The notes beneath the pieces are model-generated. The model saw nothing but the letters and a program-made list of their open reading frames with translations. It was not told the origin of the DNA and made no database searches. A program made the translations under genes and the position numbers. Below are positions 1 through 12,631 of a stretch of 64,000 nucleotides of DNA, in pieces. Source of the DNA: Acanthochromis polyacanthus (Eukaryota > Chordata > Actinopteri > Pomacentridae); contig NC_067122.1 of NCBI RefSeq assembly GCF_021347895.1, forward strand, positions 36,612,215-36,676,214, read 5' to 3'. How positions within the stretch are numbered: the first letter of the stretch is position 1; each line of letters opens with the position of its first letter.

Positions 1-1180
1 TCCACTGAGTGCAATATATACAGAGAAAGTACAGACACCGTTCTGTGGAACACTCAGACTGACCAGCCGGCTGTTGAAATCCTGATACAGACAGCTGTTA
101 GGGATCTTCTGTGAGCACTTTAATCTCTCACTTCAGGTACATGGAAATTTTTGAGCAATTTATCTCATCCCCCGTGGCACTAACTTCAGCAGTTACAAAC
201 TTCTCAGAGATGCTGCAACACAACAGTGGCTCCATGAACCCCCTTCAGTGTGCTTACTGGTAAGACGGGCGTGGGTGATGCAGGTATTACCCTACTTATT
301 CACTCTTTTAAAAGCCAGGCCAAGCTAGTGTTTGTTGACTTCTCAAGTGCACTCAAAATGTGGTGGAAGGCTATTGTAGCAGCCACAAGGCGCTTAGGCT
401 GAATGTAAACCCTGAGCTGATCCTGTGGATTCAGTCTTTTCTAACAGCGGGTCAGATTCAATGGACACTCCACACACTGTAACACTATCAGATCTGTCTC
501 TACAGAAAAGCCCTCAGGGCTCTGTATTATCACGGCGCTGTTTACTTTGCATACAGATGACTGCAGGAGCGCACACCCTGATATGGTCTCTGAAATAGTC
601 TGATGACACTGTAATCCTGGACACATTTAAGAGGTTCCTGAGTGCCACCGGTGCTTCGGCTTCCTGGTGGAAAAGCAATCACCTCAATCTGAAAGCATCC
701 AAAACAAAAGGAAACGGTTATTGACTCCCTGTGTAACCTAACACCCCCATCAAATCTGACAGTGGATGGGCAGACCATCGAGCAGAGATGAGTGTCAGTA
801 CTTGAGCACGGTAACTGGCCACGGGCTTCACTTTCAAGAGCTGTGCTGAACAGATGCTCTTGAAACGCCAAAAGAGACTCTTCTTGAGAAAATGCAGGTG
901 TCTATTTTTGAGCAAAAATCTGCACCAAAGGTTTTTACAGACGTGAATTAATGTTGAGGTTTATCGTCATAGCCTGGTTTGGATCTGCGTCTGAGCCCCA
1001 AACTAGAGTGTAAGTGGAAAAAACATCATCCAACATCTGCCCAAACTCACAAAAAAATGGCTCTTCGGAAAGTCTGAACAGTACCTGCAGACTCAAATCA
1101 CACACTTCACACAGAGCACAAACTACTGCCAGTGGGGCATGAGTTTTACAAGTAATGCCAGCAGAGGACTGTACAATATG
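1..1180 (+). pseudogene. Degraded LINE reverse transcriptase (CR1/L2/Rex1-like)
   Basis: A decayed non-LTR retrotransposon. Reverse-transcriptase blocks are visible in order in shifting plus-strand frames: VFVDFSSA at about 328, KSPQGSVL at about 506-529, SDDTVILD at about 599-622 (the catalytic Asp pair is still readable), a NHLNLKASKTK-like thumb segment near 680, and PPSNLTVDGQTIEQ near 750. A basic C-terminal tail follows. Stops and frameshifts are frequent, so it is not functional. The 5' part lies beyond the window or was lost by 5' truncation. The exact clade needs a profile search. Confidence 0.8.
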
Positions 1181-3550
1181 TTAGTCTTTTCAGATAATCA
1201 CATTCTGAGATTAGAGCAGTAATTTTACCAGTGGGTGTAACACACTGTATGTTGGACCGATCAAAGCTTGTTCGAGATCAACAAGAACCAGCACCTGCAA
1301 CACCAACAAAATGGTTCTTTGCTCACATTGCCGTGATTTGAGCTGTGTGTGGTTCACATTATGGAGAGACTGTTACACAGGTCATTCAGGAACTGCTATT
1401 GTGCCAAAACAAAGAAACTGTACAGATGAGTTTAAAGGGGCCATATTCTGCACATTTACAGGTTTTTAATTTTGTTTTTGTCATTGACTGGAATATGTTT
1501 GCATTCTTTAATGTGCAAAAAACACTATTTTTCTCACCCCGTACATTAGTGCAGGACATCTTTTCACCTTTAGTCTGAAATGCTTAGTTTTACCTTCGGT
1601 CTCTTTAAGGCTGCCTTCTGCTCTGATTAGTCAGATCCGACAAAAACGAGGCAACGTTGGTTCTTTAATGTTAAATCTAAGTGTACAGGAATGCAGTTCT
1701 AGCATAGGTAGCTACGGCAACGAAATAACTGTGAGCTACACGAGAGCTGCACAGTCTTTGTTCGAGAACGAGCAAAACTAGCAGAACAGACCAGAGGATG
1801 AGGATTGATTTATTGTGATTGCCATTTTTTATTAACCGAATCAGACATTTTTTTAAGTACAGTAAAAAAAAAAACAACAACAACAACATAAAAACAGTAT
1901 TAGTAGTGGTATAAGTAGTATAGTATAAGTGTACATATGAAAACAGCAATGTTATTGTAGACGTTAGCTTATTTGGTGTATTAGAAACTTCATGTTGCAC
2001 TGTTGGATATGGCACACTGCTGAACATATACAAGAATATCACAACCTAAAGTTGTGCAAGAAGTACATACAAGGTTCAGTTGTATGAAGACATGCAGATT
2101 TAGTATACAGAAACAATGGGCAGATAAAAGGGGTGGAGTTGTGCAAATGTGTCACATGGTGATGTCAGAAAGTACCAGAAGAAAAGCCTGGGTCTAAATC
2201 GAGGCATTTCAGGCAGGTAAGCAGAAGTGCTTTCAATTTGTCAACTTGCAGACTTTTTACTCGCACGAAAGAAGCTATAACATGCTCAAGGAGGGGAGAA
2301 ACAAAAAAACAAAAAAAACAGAATATGGGCTCTTTAAAAGTGGTTTGGATTTCGAGTAAACGGCAAGACCACAATCTAATAAAGACGAAACAAACCTGAC
2401 ACTCTGTTCGTTCTGTCTTGAGGCATCTTGCTTTGGCTGTCTTCCTCTATCACACCCTAGACAGGATAAAATAAGCGACTGGGGTTGGGCCCTTATTAGG
2501 TTGATGTTTTATAATCCAGGACTAAGAAAGCTACTGTATATCCACCTTTGTCCCTGCATCCATCTGTCAGAATCCCTTTCATCTGCAAAGACTTTTACAG
2601 TTGCCTCCATGAGCTCATACAAGCAAAACACATCGCATAAAGATGAGCTGTTAAGTCCGTAGAGCTCAGTTGGAGAGATCTAGTGCTGCGATAAAGACCT
2701 ACTACAGCCTCTTTAATCAATTACTGCTAGGACTAAAAATACAAGCAGTACAATGATAGTATCAATGCTGAAGTAATATAGGTCTAAAATACTGTATTTT
2801 TCTCTGAGCTTTAGGAGAAAAGTGGCTCAGTGCAAGATTCAAAATGTTTGCTATTGACCTGGAGAAAAACAAATTGAGTGACAGAAGATTTTTTTGGACA
2901 GAAATTGGAGAAAAATGCTTTGAAGATATGAATAAAATGTGAGCTGAGGTGAAAGCTCACCGACTGTGATGTCTGATCTCATCAAAATATTGAAATGATT
3001 CTCAGGGGGGTAAACATTCATTCATTCTTTGTCTTTTTTTTTCTTTTCCTTTGTCCGTCTGTCTGTCTAGCAGCATTTTACCTGCAGCCTCCAGGAAAAA
3101 GGGCCTGACAGGACAGGCGTTGTTTTCTAGGTCAGCTCTTCTTGCATGGCAGACCATCAAGGCCACCCACGTACCTGGTCGCTACACTGGGGGATATGAT
3201 GTCTTAAGATGCTTTGTTCTTCAGCAGATTCAGACAGACAAGGACTTTGTGTTCTGTCAGTGTGAAAACGTCAGACAGGACCTGGAATCTGTTTTGGGCT
3301 GTTATCCCTTCACAGGCACAGGCTGGCTCGTCTTGATGTGGCGTTACACACTGACACACTGAGGTCCGGGATAAAAAAATAAACCACAAGTCCAGAGTCA
3401 GACAGAGGGATCGGTTTGTCAATACACCAGGCAGACGCTAGCCGGCTAACACAGGCAGAGTATCGTCCTCAGGGCAGCTGAAAAATCTGGTCAGCCTTGA
3501 TGATAATTATAGTATGGTTTTTAGATATTTCATACTTTATATTATTCATT
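1181..3550. other. Non-coding stretch, no recognised element
   Basis: AT-rich sequence with short poly-A and poly-T runs and a GTCT patch near 3053-3070. Open frames here (1677-2042 minus, 3051-3362 plus) show no domain or codon signature. Confidence 0.6.
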
Positions 3551-3551
3551 T

Positions 3552-3782
3552 ACACTACCAGTCAAACGTTTGGAGGCACCTTTTCATTCAATGGTTTTTA
3601 TTCAATTATTTTGTACATTGTAGATTAATACTGATGACATAAAAACTATAAAAGAATGCATTTGGAATTATGTTGTAAAGTGTTAATCTTCAGTATTAAT
3701 CTACAATGTAGAAAATAAAACAAATAAATAAAAAACATTGAATGTAATGACAAGGTGTGACCAAATTTTTGACTAGTAGTGT
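3552..3782. mobile_element. Tc1/mariner-type MITE
   Basis: A ~230-bp nearly palindromic element. The left end acactaccagtcaaacgttt is the imperfect inverse of the right end around 3760-3782. Inner sequence (tctacattgtag, attaatactga) is also mirrored. The 'actaccagtcaaa' terminus is characteristic of teleost Tc1-like non-autonomous elements. It has no coding capacity. Confidence 0.75.
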
Positions 3783-4502
3783 CTGTTATTGTTATGTTTG
3801 ATTTTTCTCTGTTTTATTCTATTTCTTTTCATGCTTATTTCTAGGTTTTAGGTGTATTTCTACATATCTTTGATGAATTTGTTATTTTATTGTATTTTTA
3901 TACCTTGTCTTTTAATTCAGTTGTATCTAGCTTTAATGATTCTATTTTTAGTTTTCTGTTTTTATCTATTCCTTTTTCATTTATTTTACGCTCTACTTGC
4001 TCCGTCTTTTTATCGGCTTATCGGTCATCTCTAAGGCATGTTGAACAGCACTAAGCTGTATGAAAAATGATAAATAAAGTTAGATTGATTAATTGGCTTG
4101 AACCACTCTAATAAGGGACATTCCTAAACTCCAAGGCATAGCCTGACATTGGGAAAAAGTATTTGTTTTCTTCCCAAAAGTTATACGAGAAGATCGATCC
4201 CACTCTCACGGCTGTGTGTTAAGTGTGAAGATAGAGCTAACAGACAATTAGCACAAAAACATCACGCAGGGATAAACAGCTAACCTGAATATGTCGAAAG
4301 ATAAATTAAGTCTGCCACTGTAAAACATAACATAGCCACAAAACAATCATAGATTCCATGTAAAGATGGACAATGCCAAGCGGTAACTTAAAGATCCACA
4401 TGCCTGCTTATGTATAACTTTAAGCCTTAATGCAATTTAAACAGGTGAGTTAAATAACAACACACCCACCATACAGTGGCTATGAACAATAATATTGAGC
4501 CC

Positions 4503-5039
4503 GATCTCACGGGGATTCGTGAAACTGTCACGTAAGTTTTAGTTTCGGTTTCGTGCGCACCAACACGATTTCGTCATGTTTTTCGTGCCGCTCACCACGA
4601 AATGCGCACCAATGTATTTTAAACGGCGGACTTTTCGTGCCACTCAGAACGTATTTCAAAAGAATGTGTATATTATATTTTTAATGTAAAACCGTGGCGA
4701 ATCCAACGCTATATTTTGCATGACATCGTCCCTAAACATAACCCTAACCATAACCCTAACCATAACCTAACCATAAGCCGGTGGTACACTTACCAATTTG
4801 CATAGGAATTTCAAGAATGTCCGGCGGCCGGCGGCCGCAAACGCGATCACACAAGCAGTATACGCCGATGGACAGCTTAGATCGTCATGAATCCGCCGGT
4901 ATAAACCACTTTCAGATGTGATTACCACAGCGAAAAACATTTCGTGGTGAGCGGCACGAAAAACATGACGAAATCGTGTTGGTGCACACGAAACCGAAAC
5001 TAAAACTTACGTGACAGTTTCACGAATCCCCGTGAGACC
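4503..5039. mobile_element. Long-TIR MITE with 7-bp target duplication
   Basis: Inverted ends of about 105 bp begin gtctcacggggattcgtgaa and mirror nearly perfectly. The immediate flanks are taatatt on both sides, a 7-bp target duplication confirmed by the uninterrupted family C copies. Internal contents are a telomere-like CCCTAA/CCATAA run (about 4730-4777) and, at about 4777-4934, a segment homologous to the neighbouring piggyBac-like MITE. The superfamily is undetermined; a 6-7 bp duplication would fit Dada-type elements, but that is a guess. Confidence 0.75.
4730..4777. repeat. Telomere-like CCCTAA/CCATAA repeats
   Basis: Degenerate units resembling vertebrate telomeric CCCTAA, alternating with CCATAA, inside the long-TIR MITE. 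Confidence 0.8.
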
Positions 5040-5112
5040 GGGTTGTAATATTAGCTACACAGACCAAAACTGTTTTTGTACCAGGCTGTAAACATGTTTA
5101 ATTCAGCTTTAA

Positions 5113-5645
5113 CCCCTTAAGCTTCAGTGTACCGCCAGCGGTACACCTACTAATTTGCATAGGAATTTCAAGAATGTCCGACAGCTGCAAACACGATTAT
5201 ACAAACACTATACGCCGATGGAAAGCTTAGATTCTCATGAATCCGCCGGTATAAACCACTTTCAGATGCGATTACTACAGCGGGTGAGAAAAACACATTT
5301 GTCCGACAAAAACGAATATTCATCCATCCGTTCTCTATACACGGCTTCAACGCACACAGCGCGACTCACATTTCCGGGTTTATTATTACACACAAAAAAA
5401 AAGAATCCACAAAAAACGGCCATAATCCAACCTTTTACATCCAGATGACACAAGCCAGTAAACTATTTTGTCCAAAACATGTCCTGAAGTCGGTATAAAA
5501 TCCCCGAATCGGTCATTTTCAAGGAAATGCACCTCGTGATGCCCGTCCAATATTCCCCGTATTTTTAGTAATTTTTTTATTTAAAAATAGAATATTAGCG
5601 ATTTTTTGTACTGAAAACGGCTGGAGTTGACTGAAGATTAAAGGG
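5113..5645. mobile_element. piggyBac-like MITE with TTAA duplication
   Basis: A 533-bp element flanked by TTAA at 5109-5112 and 5646-5649. The ends are inverse: ccccttaagcttcagt on the left, and ccctttaatcttcagt as the complement of the right end. Comparison with family C copies shows the host reads straight through when the element and one TTAA are removed. It is non-coding. TTAA targeting and CCC-type ends indicate piggyBac ancestry. Confidence 0.8.
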
Positions 5646-5894
5646 TTAAAGTTGGACCTTACAACATGGTCGTCTATGGGGATTCACTCAGTTTTGGAGG
5701 CAGCCTCAAGTGGACATTTGAGGAACTGCAATTTGTACGACTTTTTACGGCTTCATATTTTTAGCCCTAGAAGTTTTTGCTTGGAAATTTACAAGTTTAG
5801 AATGATTAACACAACAGCTTCATTTTTTTTGTTCCTTTTTTTAACCTGTAACTAGTGTTAGTCTTCTTGTTTTCAAAGTATAGTTATTCTAAAG

Positions 5895-6326
5895 CAGGGG
5901 TCGGCAAGTAGATGTGACTTCGGGCCAAAATGTTTGTAAACAATCGAACAGCGGGCCAACCTGCGGGGGGGTGCGCTCCGATTCTGCGACCGGGGGGATA
6001 CCGCGACCAGCGGAGCTTCTACAGCTGATCGCCGATGCTTGGGACACACATCTCAATTCTGATCACAGATGTATTAAAAATGACTCCTGAGACACACACA
6101 CGTTTTGCACACACTGTTGCTCAGTGAAATCTGGCTGGTACAACCGTGTCCGACCAGTAGCGCAAACGCAGAAATGCCCGGCAGCAGCCGACCATGTGAG
6201 TTTCGTGTTGCAGTGACGGACTGGCTTGGCTCCGTGCCAAATCAAATTTTCAAAATCATCTGGCGGGCCACATATTATTCCTGACGGGCCAGTTTTGGCC
6301 CACGGGCCGCCAGTTGCCGACCACTG
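5895..6326. mobile_element. hAT MITE with perfect 8-bp target duplication
   Basis: A 432-bp GC-rich element bounded by ttctaaag at 5887-5894 and again at 6327-6334. The ends are caggggtcggcaa and, inverted, cagtggtcggcaa. An 8-bp duplication and CAG-start ends define a hAT-type element. It has no transposase. Confidence 0.92.
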
Positions 6327-6334
6327 TTCTAAAG

Positions 6335-8498
6335 TAAGTCCCCTGGCCATGTCTCAGCCATGTCTCAAACTATATTTCTTTCCTATACAACTGAACTACA
6401 CTGCCAGTTATGTTGTGATAGAATCATATTTTCTTCCACATTACATTTGTTTCTGGAGTTTGTAATCAATATATTATTGGCATTTATTTCATTGCTTTGT
6501 TACTATCACTTATTTTCTGTCAACCAGTCATATGGTGAGGTGGAACTTTTCCCAAACCTAGCTGAGTAGTAGACACAATAGCTAGTCTCCTGGATTGCAG
6601 TCATGTGTTGGAGTTGTGCCACCATCACTAACCCGACCTTCAAATGTGGACTTTGTGGCTCTTTGAAAGCGGAATGTTTCCTATTGCATCATACTGTTAC
6701 CTTACCAGAAAAAATAGTTTCCTTTCAAAACAATTTTAACATTCATAATACTGATTATCAAACAGCAGCATTTCTGGATTCCATACAAATATGAATGGAT
6801 ACATACAGTATTTATCTATGGAGTAGGTCTTGGTCTTATGGCTGAAGCATTGGCCTACACAGCAGGGTTTTTGCCCAAGTACACTTCAAAATATGAACTT
6901 CTACCCTGAGATTAGTGCTTGACCTGCCCCATCACCCCAGCCGCAGGGCAGTGAAAAAAAAAGCATCATTCAGACAAGCCAGTCAACAATGAACAAGCAA
7001 GTTATTCCACACATCTCAAGGGTTACTGAAGAGCTCCAAAGAAGCAGTGAATCAAGCAGCTGCTAAACAACAGCTTTGGTCTTTTCAAAGAGCCAGTATC
7101 TCTCAATGATGGAGCAGCAGAACCAGAACAGAAGACAACACACGAATGATAGCTATTTTACTGAAAATGAAACATGAACAACGGAGATTTTTTTCTCTTT
7201 GCGACTAACAGCATCAACAGTAATACCATATATACATCATTTACAAGTGACAGCCAACTTATCAGAGATGTGGCACCCATTATCCTACTTCTGCATTCTG
7301 TGAAAAGCTGGTATGGTTTTAAATAAAGTCATTTTGTACTCCTATAGGACTTTTTTAGGACCTACTAGCAACTTCTGCAAATTCACAAGATGATAAAAAA
7401 ATCTGAAAGCAATTACAGCTGCAGTCTGAGCACAGCGCTGTGTAACATTATAGAGATCCCCTTTAGTCTCGAGAAATAGGAAAGTCGAACATTATCTCTG
7501 ACTAAAATAACTAAAGCATGATATTCTAAAATAAATGAGGAAAATATTACAAATCCCCGTGAAGCCAAAAGACTTCAGTCTGAAGGATTTACTCTGATAA
7601 CATGGTGATTATACTCCGAGAACAAGAGCGATAGAAGAAGGAAACCTGGGAGAAAAAGAATAAGACGGAGAAATGAGAAGAGTAAAGGAAGATAAAGAGC
7701 AAAGTAGGGAGGACTGAATTAACAGCGTATGGAGACACAGCAGGAATTATGTATTTATGTGTAAGAACTTGTGGGAGGTGGTATGTATGTTAGGCTTTGT
7801 GTTTATGTGTTGTTATTTACAGTAGCATTAACAATTTGACCTGGTTTCTCTTTTTCTATCTTTTGAGGTTCAAGCCCCACGAGGTCTGAGGCTTCATTGT
7901 TTTGGCTCAGGTTTATTATCCTTATTATTCTCCTCGTACTGTTTCACAATTTCCCCCTGAGAGCTGGGAGACTCGTGTATAACTATATATCTAATGATGT
8001 GCGAATGCTTCATAACAAGCCGTGCTCCTTTTTGCCTAATGGTGGCGCTAAAAATAACACTCAAAGCAATAAACAGCCACTGATGTAATTATTGATATGT
8101 GCTGCCTAAATACTAATATATCAACATTTAATGGCATCATCGTCTATTATTGTGGGAACGTCCAAAAATTAAGTGATTATTGAGCCATATTCAAATATCT
8201 TAGATTTCTTTTTCATATTGTGGAATAAAATGTCATTTTATCCCCCACTTTCATCTGTCATTACATACTATAATCTATAATGATAATGTTCTTTTATTGG
8301 TAAAACAAATTTTAGCACTGTGCCATGCTTTATTTTTTTAAAAATACATTGAGGTTACGGCTTTATTTAGTCAAAAGGAGCCAAGGATAGGATAATATTC
8401 ATGAGACAGTGGGAGAGTCTTCATTTATTTATTTATTTGCTTGGAAGTGAAGGATAAGGTTCTTCCCCCATCATAATTATCTCCACATTGTGCCTTAG
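6335..8498. other. Non-coding stretch, nothing recognised
   Basis: AT-rich unique-looking sequence. I see no exon, repeat family or RNA gene. Confidence 0.6.
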
Positions 8499-9099
8499 GG
8501 GCCGTTTACACGAGGACGCTCGCAGGTGAAAACGGCAAAATATTTCAACAAAACACCCTACCGTTTATACGAGGACGGCGTTTTGGGGGCTTGAAAACGC
8601 TAAAATTTGAAACCGGCCTCCAGAGTGGAAAAGTAGAAAACGCTCCGCCGTTACGTTTCCGTCTAAACAGCAAAATGCAAAACTTTGCCGAGATCTGACC
8701 ACGTCACATACGCAATTACATCACATACGTGCTTTGGTTTACCGGCCGGTACAAGGACGTAAATAAAGATGTGTGATTATGTCCATCCTTCATACCTTCA
8801 AGCAACTCTGGCAGCTCTATGTACACTACAGGAGTCGTACCAACAAACGTACAGAATCTGTACAGATTCCATTCATGAACATTTACCGCGGCGGAGATCC
8901 AAAAAGGGAGACAGTACGCATGCGCGTAGACATGGCAGAGTTTTATCACAGCGCCACCCAGCTGCCTGGCATGCATATCCAATCGAATTCCACACACCGT
9001 ATATACGCAGATTTCTTTCAAAACCGCTCGTCTAAACGTGAAATGACAAGACGCCACTTTTGCGTTTTCTGTTAGGATGGTCCTCGTGTAAACGGCCCC
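8499..9099. mobile_element. MITE, probably PIF/Harbinger-like
   Basis: A 601-bp element with ~20-bp inverted ends, ggggccgtttacacgaggac and its complement at 9080-9099. Three-base flanks are TTA (left) and TGA (right), compatible with a degraded 3-bp TWA-type duplication. It is GC-richer than its flanks. Open frames inside (8773-9075 and the overlapping minus frame) match nothing known to me. Confidence 0.7.
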
Positions 9100-9490
9100 T
9101 GAGTCTCAAAGTTGACTAAATTACCCTACCCCAGTGGTTCCAAACCCTTAAAAACACCCTCCAATGAAAATCGAGTTGTTTTTGCCTCGTTACCATGTCC
9201 CTGTGGTGTTTAGATTTGCTTGAAGACACATCAGGAGTGAAATAATCAGTTAATGTCATAGCTGAGCATCAGAACCTTGGAACTGCAGCGTAACGATGAC
9301 AGTCTTTAAAACACAACTGAACTTGAACAGCTTCCTGAAAACAGTTTGGAAATCAAAGAGTATATTTCCATTGGGGACCAACAAAGTAGTAGGACATGGA
9401 GCACAAACCATGGTGATGGTGTCAGTGGGTGAATCTCATTTAAAATGGAAAAATAATGGTGAAATTAAATTAGCATACCCTTCATACATG

Positions 9491-9790
9491 TAGGGACATC
9501 TGGGATTGGCTTTTTTGCCAATAAACAATATACCGATATTGTCCAACTCTCAATTTCCAATTCCGATATCAACCAATACTGATATATGTGGTACACTTGT
9601 TTACATGTTTCACAACACGGTTTGATGACATAATCATTTGCGAGCCGGTAAATGCCGGCAAAATCCAGGAATTCTCATGTCGGATTTCATGATAAGCAAA
9701 AAAAAATGATAACGGTATTGACCGATATGACACTTTTATGCCAATATCGGGTCGATAATATCGGTAGACCAATATTATCGGACATCCTTA
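9491..9790. mobile_element. Putative MITE with 'gatgtccgata' termini
   Basis: Left end tagggacatctgggattggc and right end (complement) taaggatgtccgataatatt are imperfect inverses. The interior repeats 'ccgatat' and 'tatcgg' palindromes. Target duplication is not clear. Confidence 0.55.
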
Positions 9791-12076
9791 ATTACAAGTG
9801 TCTGTTTTCTAATACTGCCTCCAAATGGGACTCATGAGCCCATGATGATGACAGGAAGTCGTACCACAAATTCTTATTCTTGAAGTTGTAACATTAGGCT
9901 AAAGGATGTTAATAATTAATCATTTATGGATTTATTGCTGTTATAAGACAGAAGATGAAGGACATGCATGTTAGAAACTACATTGTACGTTAGCTGTAGT
10001 ACCTTCTTGTGGAACCTCTTACTGTTTAATATTGTCACAAAATAGGCAGTCGCTTCGAATACCGGTAGTTCCATGTAGGCAAGCAGAAAGCATTGTGGGA
10101 ATTTAGATAGCAAAGGGGCACCATGACAAAGGTTTCTGTGATGATTAATGGAGGTCACAAATGTCAGATGAAAATCAGCCTGTAGTAGCGTCTCATGTCG
10201 TGTCCAAGTATACATATGGCATGATATCCATTGCACGTACTTTGTGTTATTGATTAATTGATTATTGATTGCTGACGGTGCTTGAGAAAACTGTTAAAAT
10301 TCCTACATCGAACATGAGTAATGAGAATACAGCTACAAGTCAACAGCAACATGGATACTACTGTTGCTGTCTAAAAGCCACTGAGGATAAACGTTTATCA
10401 AGTTAAACATAATGCATGCAAACAAAAAGCATAAAATTCTAAGCTACTATGAAGAGCTGAGGCTGTGGGAATATCAACAATTTCCTCAGACATTCTAAAG
10501 TTGGGAAGAAAAACTACATGATTCAAATTACTCCTGAACTTTAAGAAACTTTCCACTTACAAGGTTGTGAAAACCACAACAGTGGTGCATTTATATGGAC
10601 CCCTTTTGTTAACACGCTTACCTGTCTCTTTGAAGACAGTCTATGCAATATCACTAGTTCATCTGACTGCATTGGGCATATGTATATATTTTCACAAAGA
10701 CGCTAAATTCTTGGAGATAAACAATGAAAAAAACCCACAATAACTTCATGTGCTGCTGGGATGTTGTGGTGCAACAGTTCTGCTAAAAACTGAAGGAAAT
10801 GTGTGCTGGTTTGTTGAGTAGTATACTTGTTCCACGCTACAGAACAGATATTGTGGCTTTTTTAAAGGAAAAAGGCTAGACCAAAAGGGCTGCAGGCTGT
10901 TTGCTATAAATATACCACAATGAAAATTCAAGCCTATATATTTTTAGTTGTTTGACTTGTTTTTAATCGCTGGGATCAGTTTGATATCTCTACTATTCAG
11001 TAAACAAACACAGTATGTAGCAGTACAGGATCGTATCCATCAACATCGAACTCATCTCCTGAGACTAAGTTGAATGATCTCTAAAGAGTGTTTCAATAAG
11101 AGGAAGGCAAGCGCATAATAAAAAAAAACATTACCAAAGATTAAAAAAGCAGTGTTCTTTCCTCTCCTCCAATTATCTATCGAATAACACAGTGCAAAGA
11201 ACATGAGAGGGAAATAATGATGGGAACACATCAAAGAGACGATCTGAGAGACAAACTAAGAAACAGCAGTGAAGAGACGTGGGATTATGGTCAGCAGTAA
11301 ACACAAGCAGTCTGACCAACTGAGCGTATATTTGTATATGTGCAGGAGGATAAAGCGATGAATCTCTGTCGAATACAAGCCCTCGATGCATGTACATCCT
11401 GACACAGAGCTGCTTCTGTCTGCAGCTCTCATACTCTGTTGTGTTTGAGGGTGTGAAGCTCAAAGAAGACAGGGAATGAGGGACTGCTCTACCCCAAATG
11501 CATCAGGCTTAATTCCCGACAGCTGAAAAATGTCCCGAGGCCACTTTTAAAAATCACGCTGATGAATCAAGCCGCACCTGACTTCATCTGTCATCATTTG
11601 TGTGTGTGAGCCAAACTTAATGAAACTAAAACACAGCAGACCATCAGTTACACAAAACAACACCTCGGGATCGATACGCATTTAGACGGCCTGTTCGTGG
11701 TTACAGATGCACGGACAAACATAATGCAAATGCACACTCACGGCCGCACACACACATACTTAGCGTATTGATTGAGCTCCCTGTTGGCCATTTTCTCCAC
11801 TAGCTGTATGGGCAGACTGAAGGGTTACAGCTTGCAGTCTGTCCTCACCAAACCACTGCCATCTATCTACAGGTTAATGAGGCTCAACCAGGGTTTTTTT
11901 TCTTCTTCATTATTGTGCTTAACAGCAGTATAGTCAGAATTACACATAGATTTAAGGAATATATCTTTCTTTCTGGGCTGGGAGAATAACATGAATCTAA
12001 AAATGTCACACAGAATCTATATAGATGCTGCATTACATGTGCTAAATATTCACTACCTGGTATGGACGTATGGTTT
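9791..12076. other. Non-coding stretch, nothing recognised
   Basis: AT-rich intronic-looking DNA without a supportable feature. Confidence 0.55.
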
Positions 12077-12322
12077 ATACACTATCATTCAAAAGTTTGG
12101 GGTCACGCAAACAGTTTCATGTTGTCCATGAAAACTCACACTCTTATGCATGTGCTAACATAACTGCACACAGGTTTTCTAATCATCAATGAGTCTTTCA
12201 ACACCATTAGCTAACACAATGTAGCATTAGAACACAGGAGTGATGGTTGTTGGAAATGTTCCTCTGTACCCCTATGGAGATATTCCATTAAAAATCAGCT
12301 GTTTCCAGCTAGAATAGTCGTT
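12077..12322 (-). mobile_element. Family B MITE copy, truncated
   Basis: Starts tacactatcattcaaaagtt and contains the block 'taacacaatgtagcattagaacacaggagtgatggtt' shared, in opposite orientation, with copies at 13856-14223 and 20092-20389. It ends prematurely after the 'gaatagtcgttta' segment. Confidence 0.8.
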
Positions 12323-12356
12323 TATAAACAGGAAAGAATAAAAGTAACAAATCTTT

Positions 12357-12631
12357 TAATAAGGAAATAAATGTGCAAATATAAAGAAGAATCAATAAAA
12401 GTGTCAATAAAAAATAAATATTTTTAAAAAATAAGGAAATGAATGTGGAAATATTAAACATTTTTTCTAATCTTTTAATTGGTTTATTTTTTAATTTTTT
12501 ATTTATAAATCAAATATAAATGTGTTAAAAAATAAGGTAATAAATGTGTAATATTTTCACATTAATTTCATTTTTTTATTTTTTTTCATATTTATAAACA
12601 AATAAAAATATACACATTTATTTCCTTATAA
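12357..12631. repeat. AT-rich long imperfect palindrome
   Basis: Arm 12357-12375 (taataaggaaataaatgtg) is mirrored with few changes at 12613-12631. The interior is >80% A+T by eye and carries more partial copies of the same arm (ataaggaaatgaatgtgg near 12431). It may be a decayed MITE. Confidence 0.6.

Larger units (their letters stand above)
4120..5860 (+). repeat. Old interspersed repeat mosaic (families D+C), split by two MITEs
   Basis: The left part (about 4150-4345, with gagaagatcgat and cactctcacggctgtgtg) matches a widespread teleost repeat also seen in part at 54398-54735. The right part shares the block 'ccaaaactgtttttgta..ggctgtaaac..gtttat' and 'agcctcaagtggacatttgaggaactgca' with copies at about 13180-13388 and 31200-31430. 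The copy is interrupted at 4503-5039 and 5113-5645 by separate MITEs; joining the flanks recovers the order seen in the uninterrupted copies. Confidence 0.75.
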
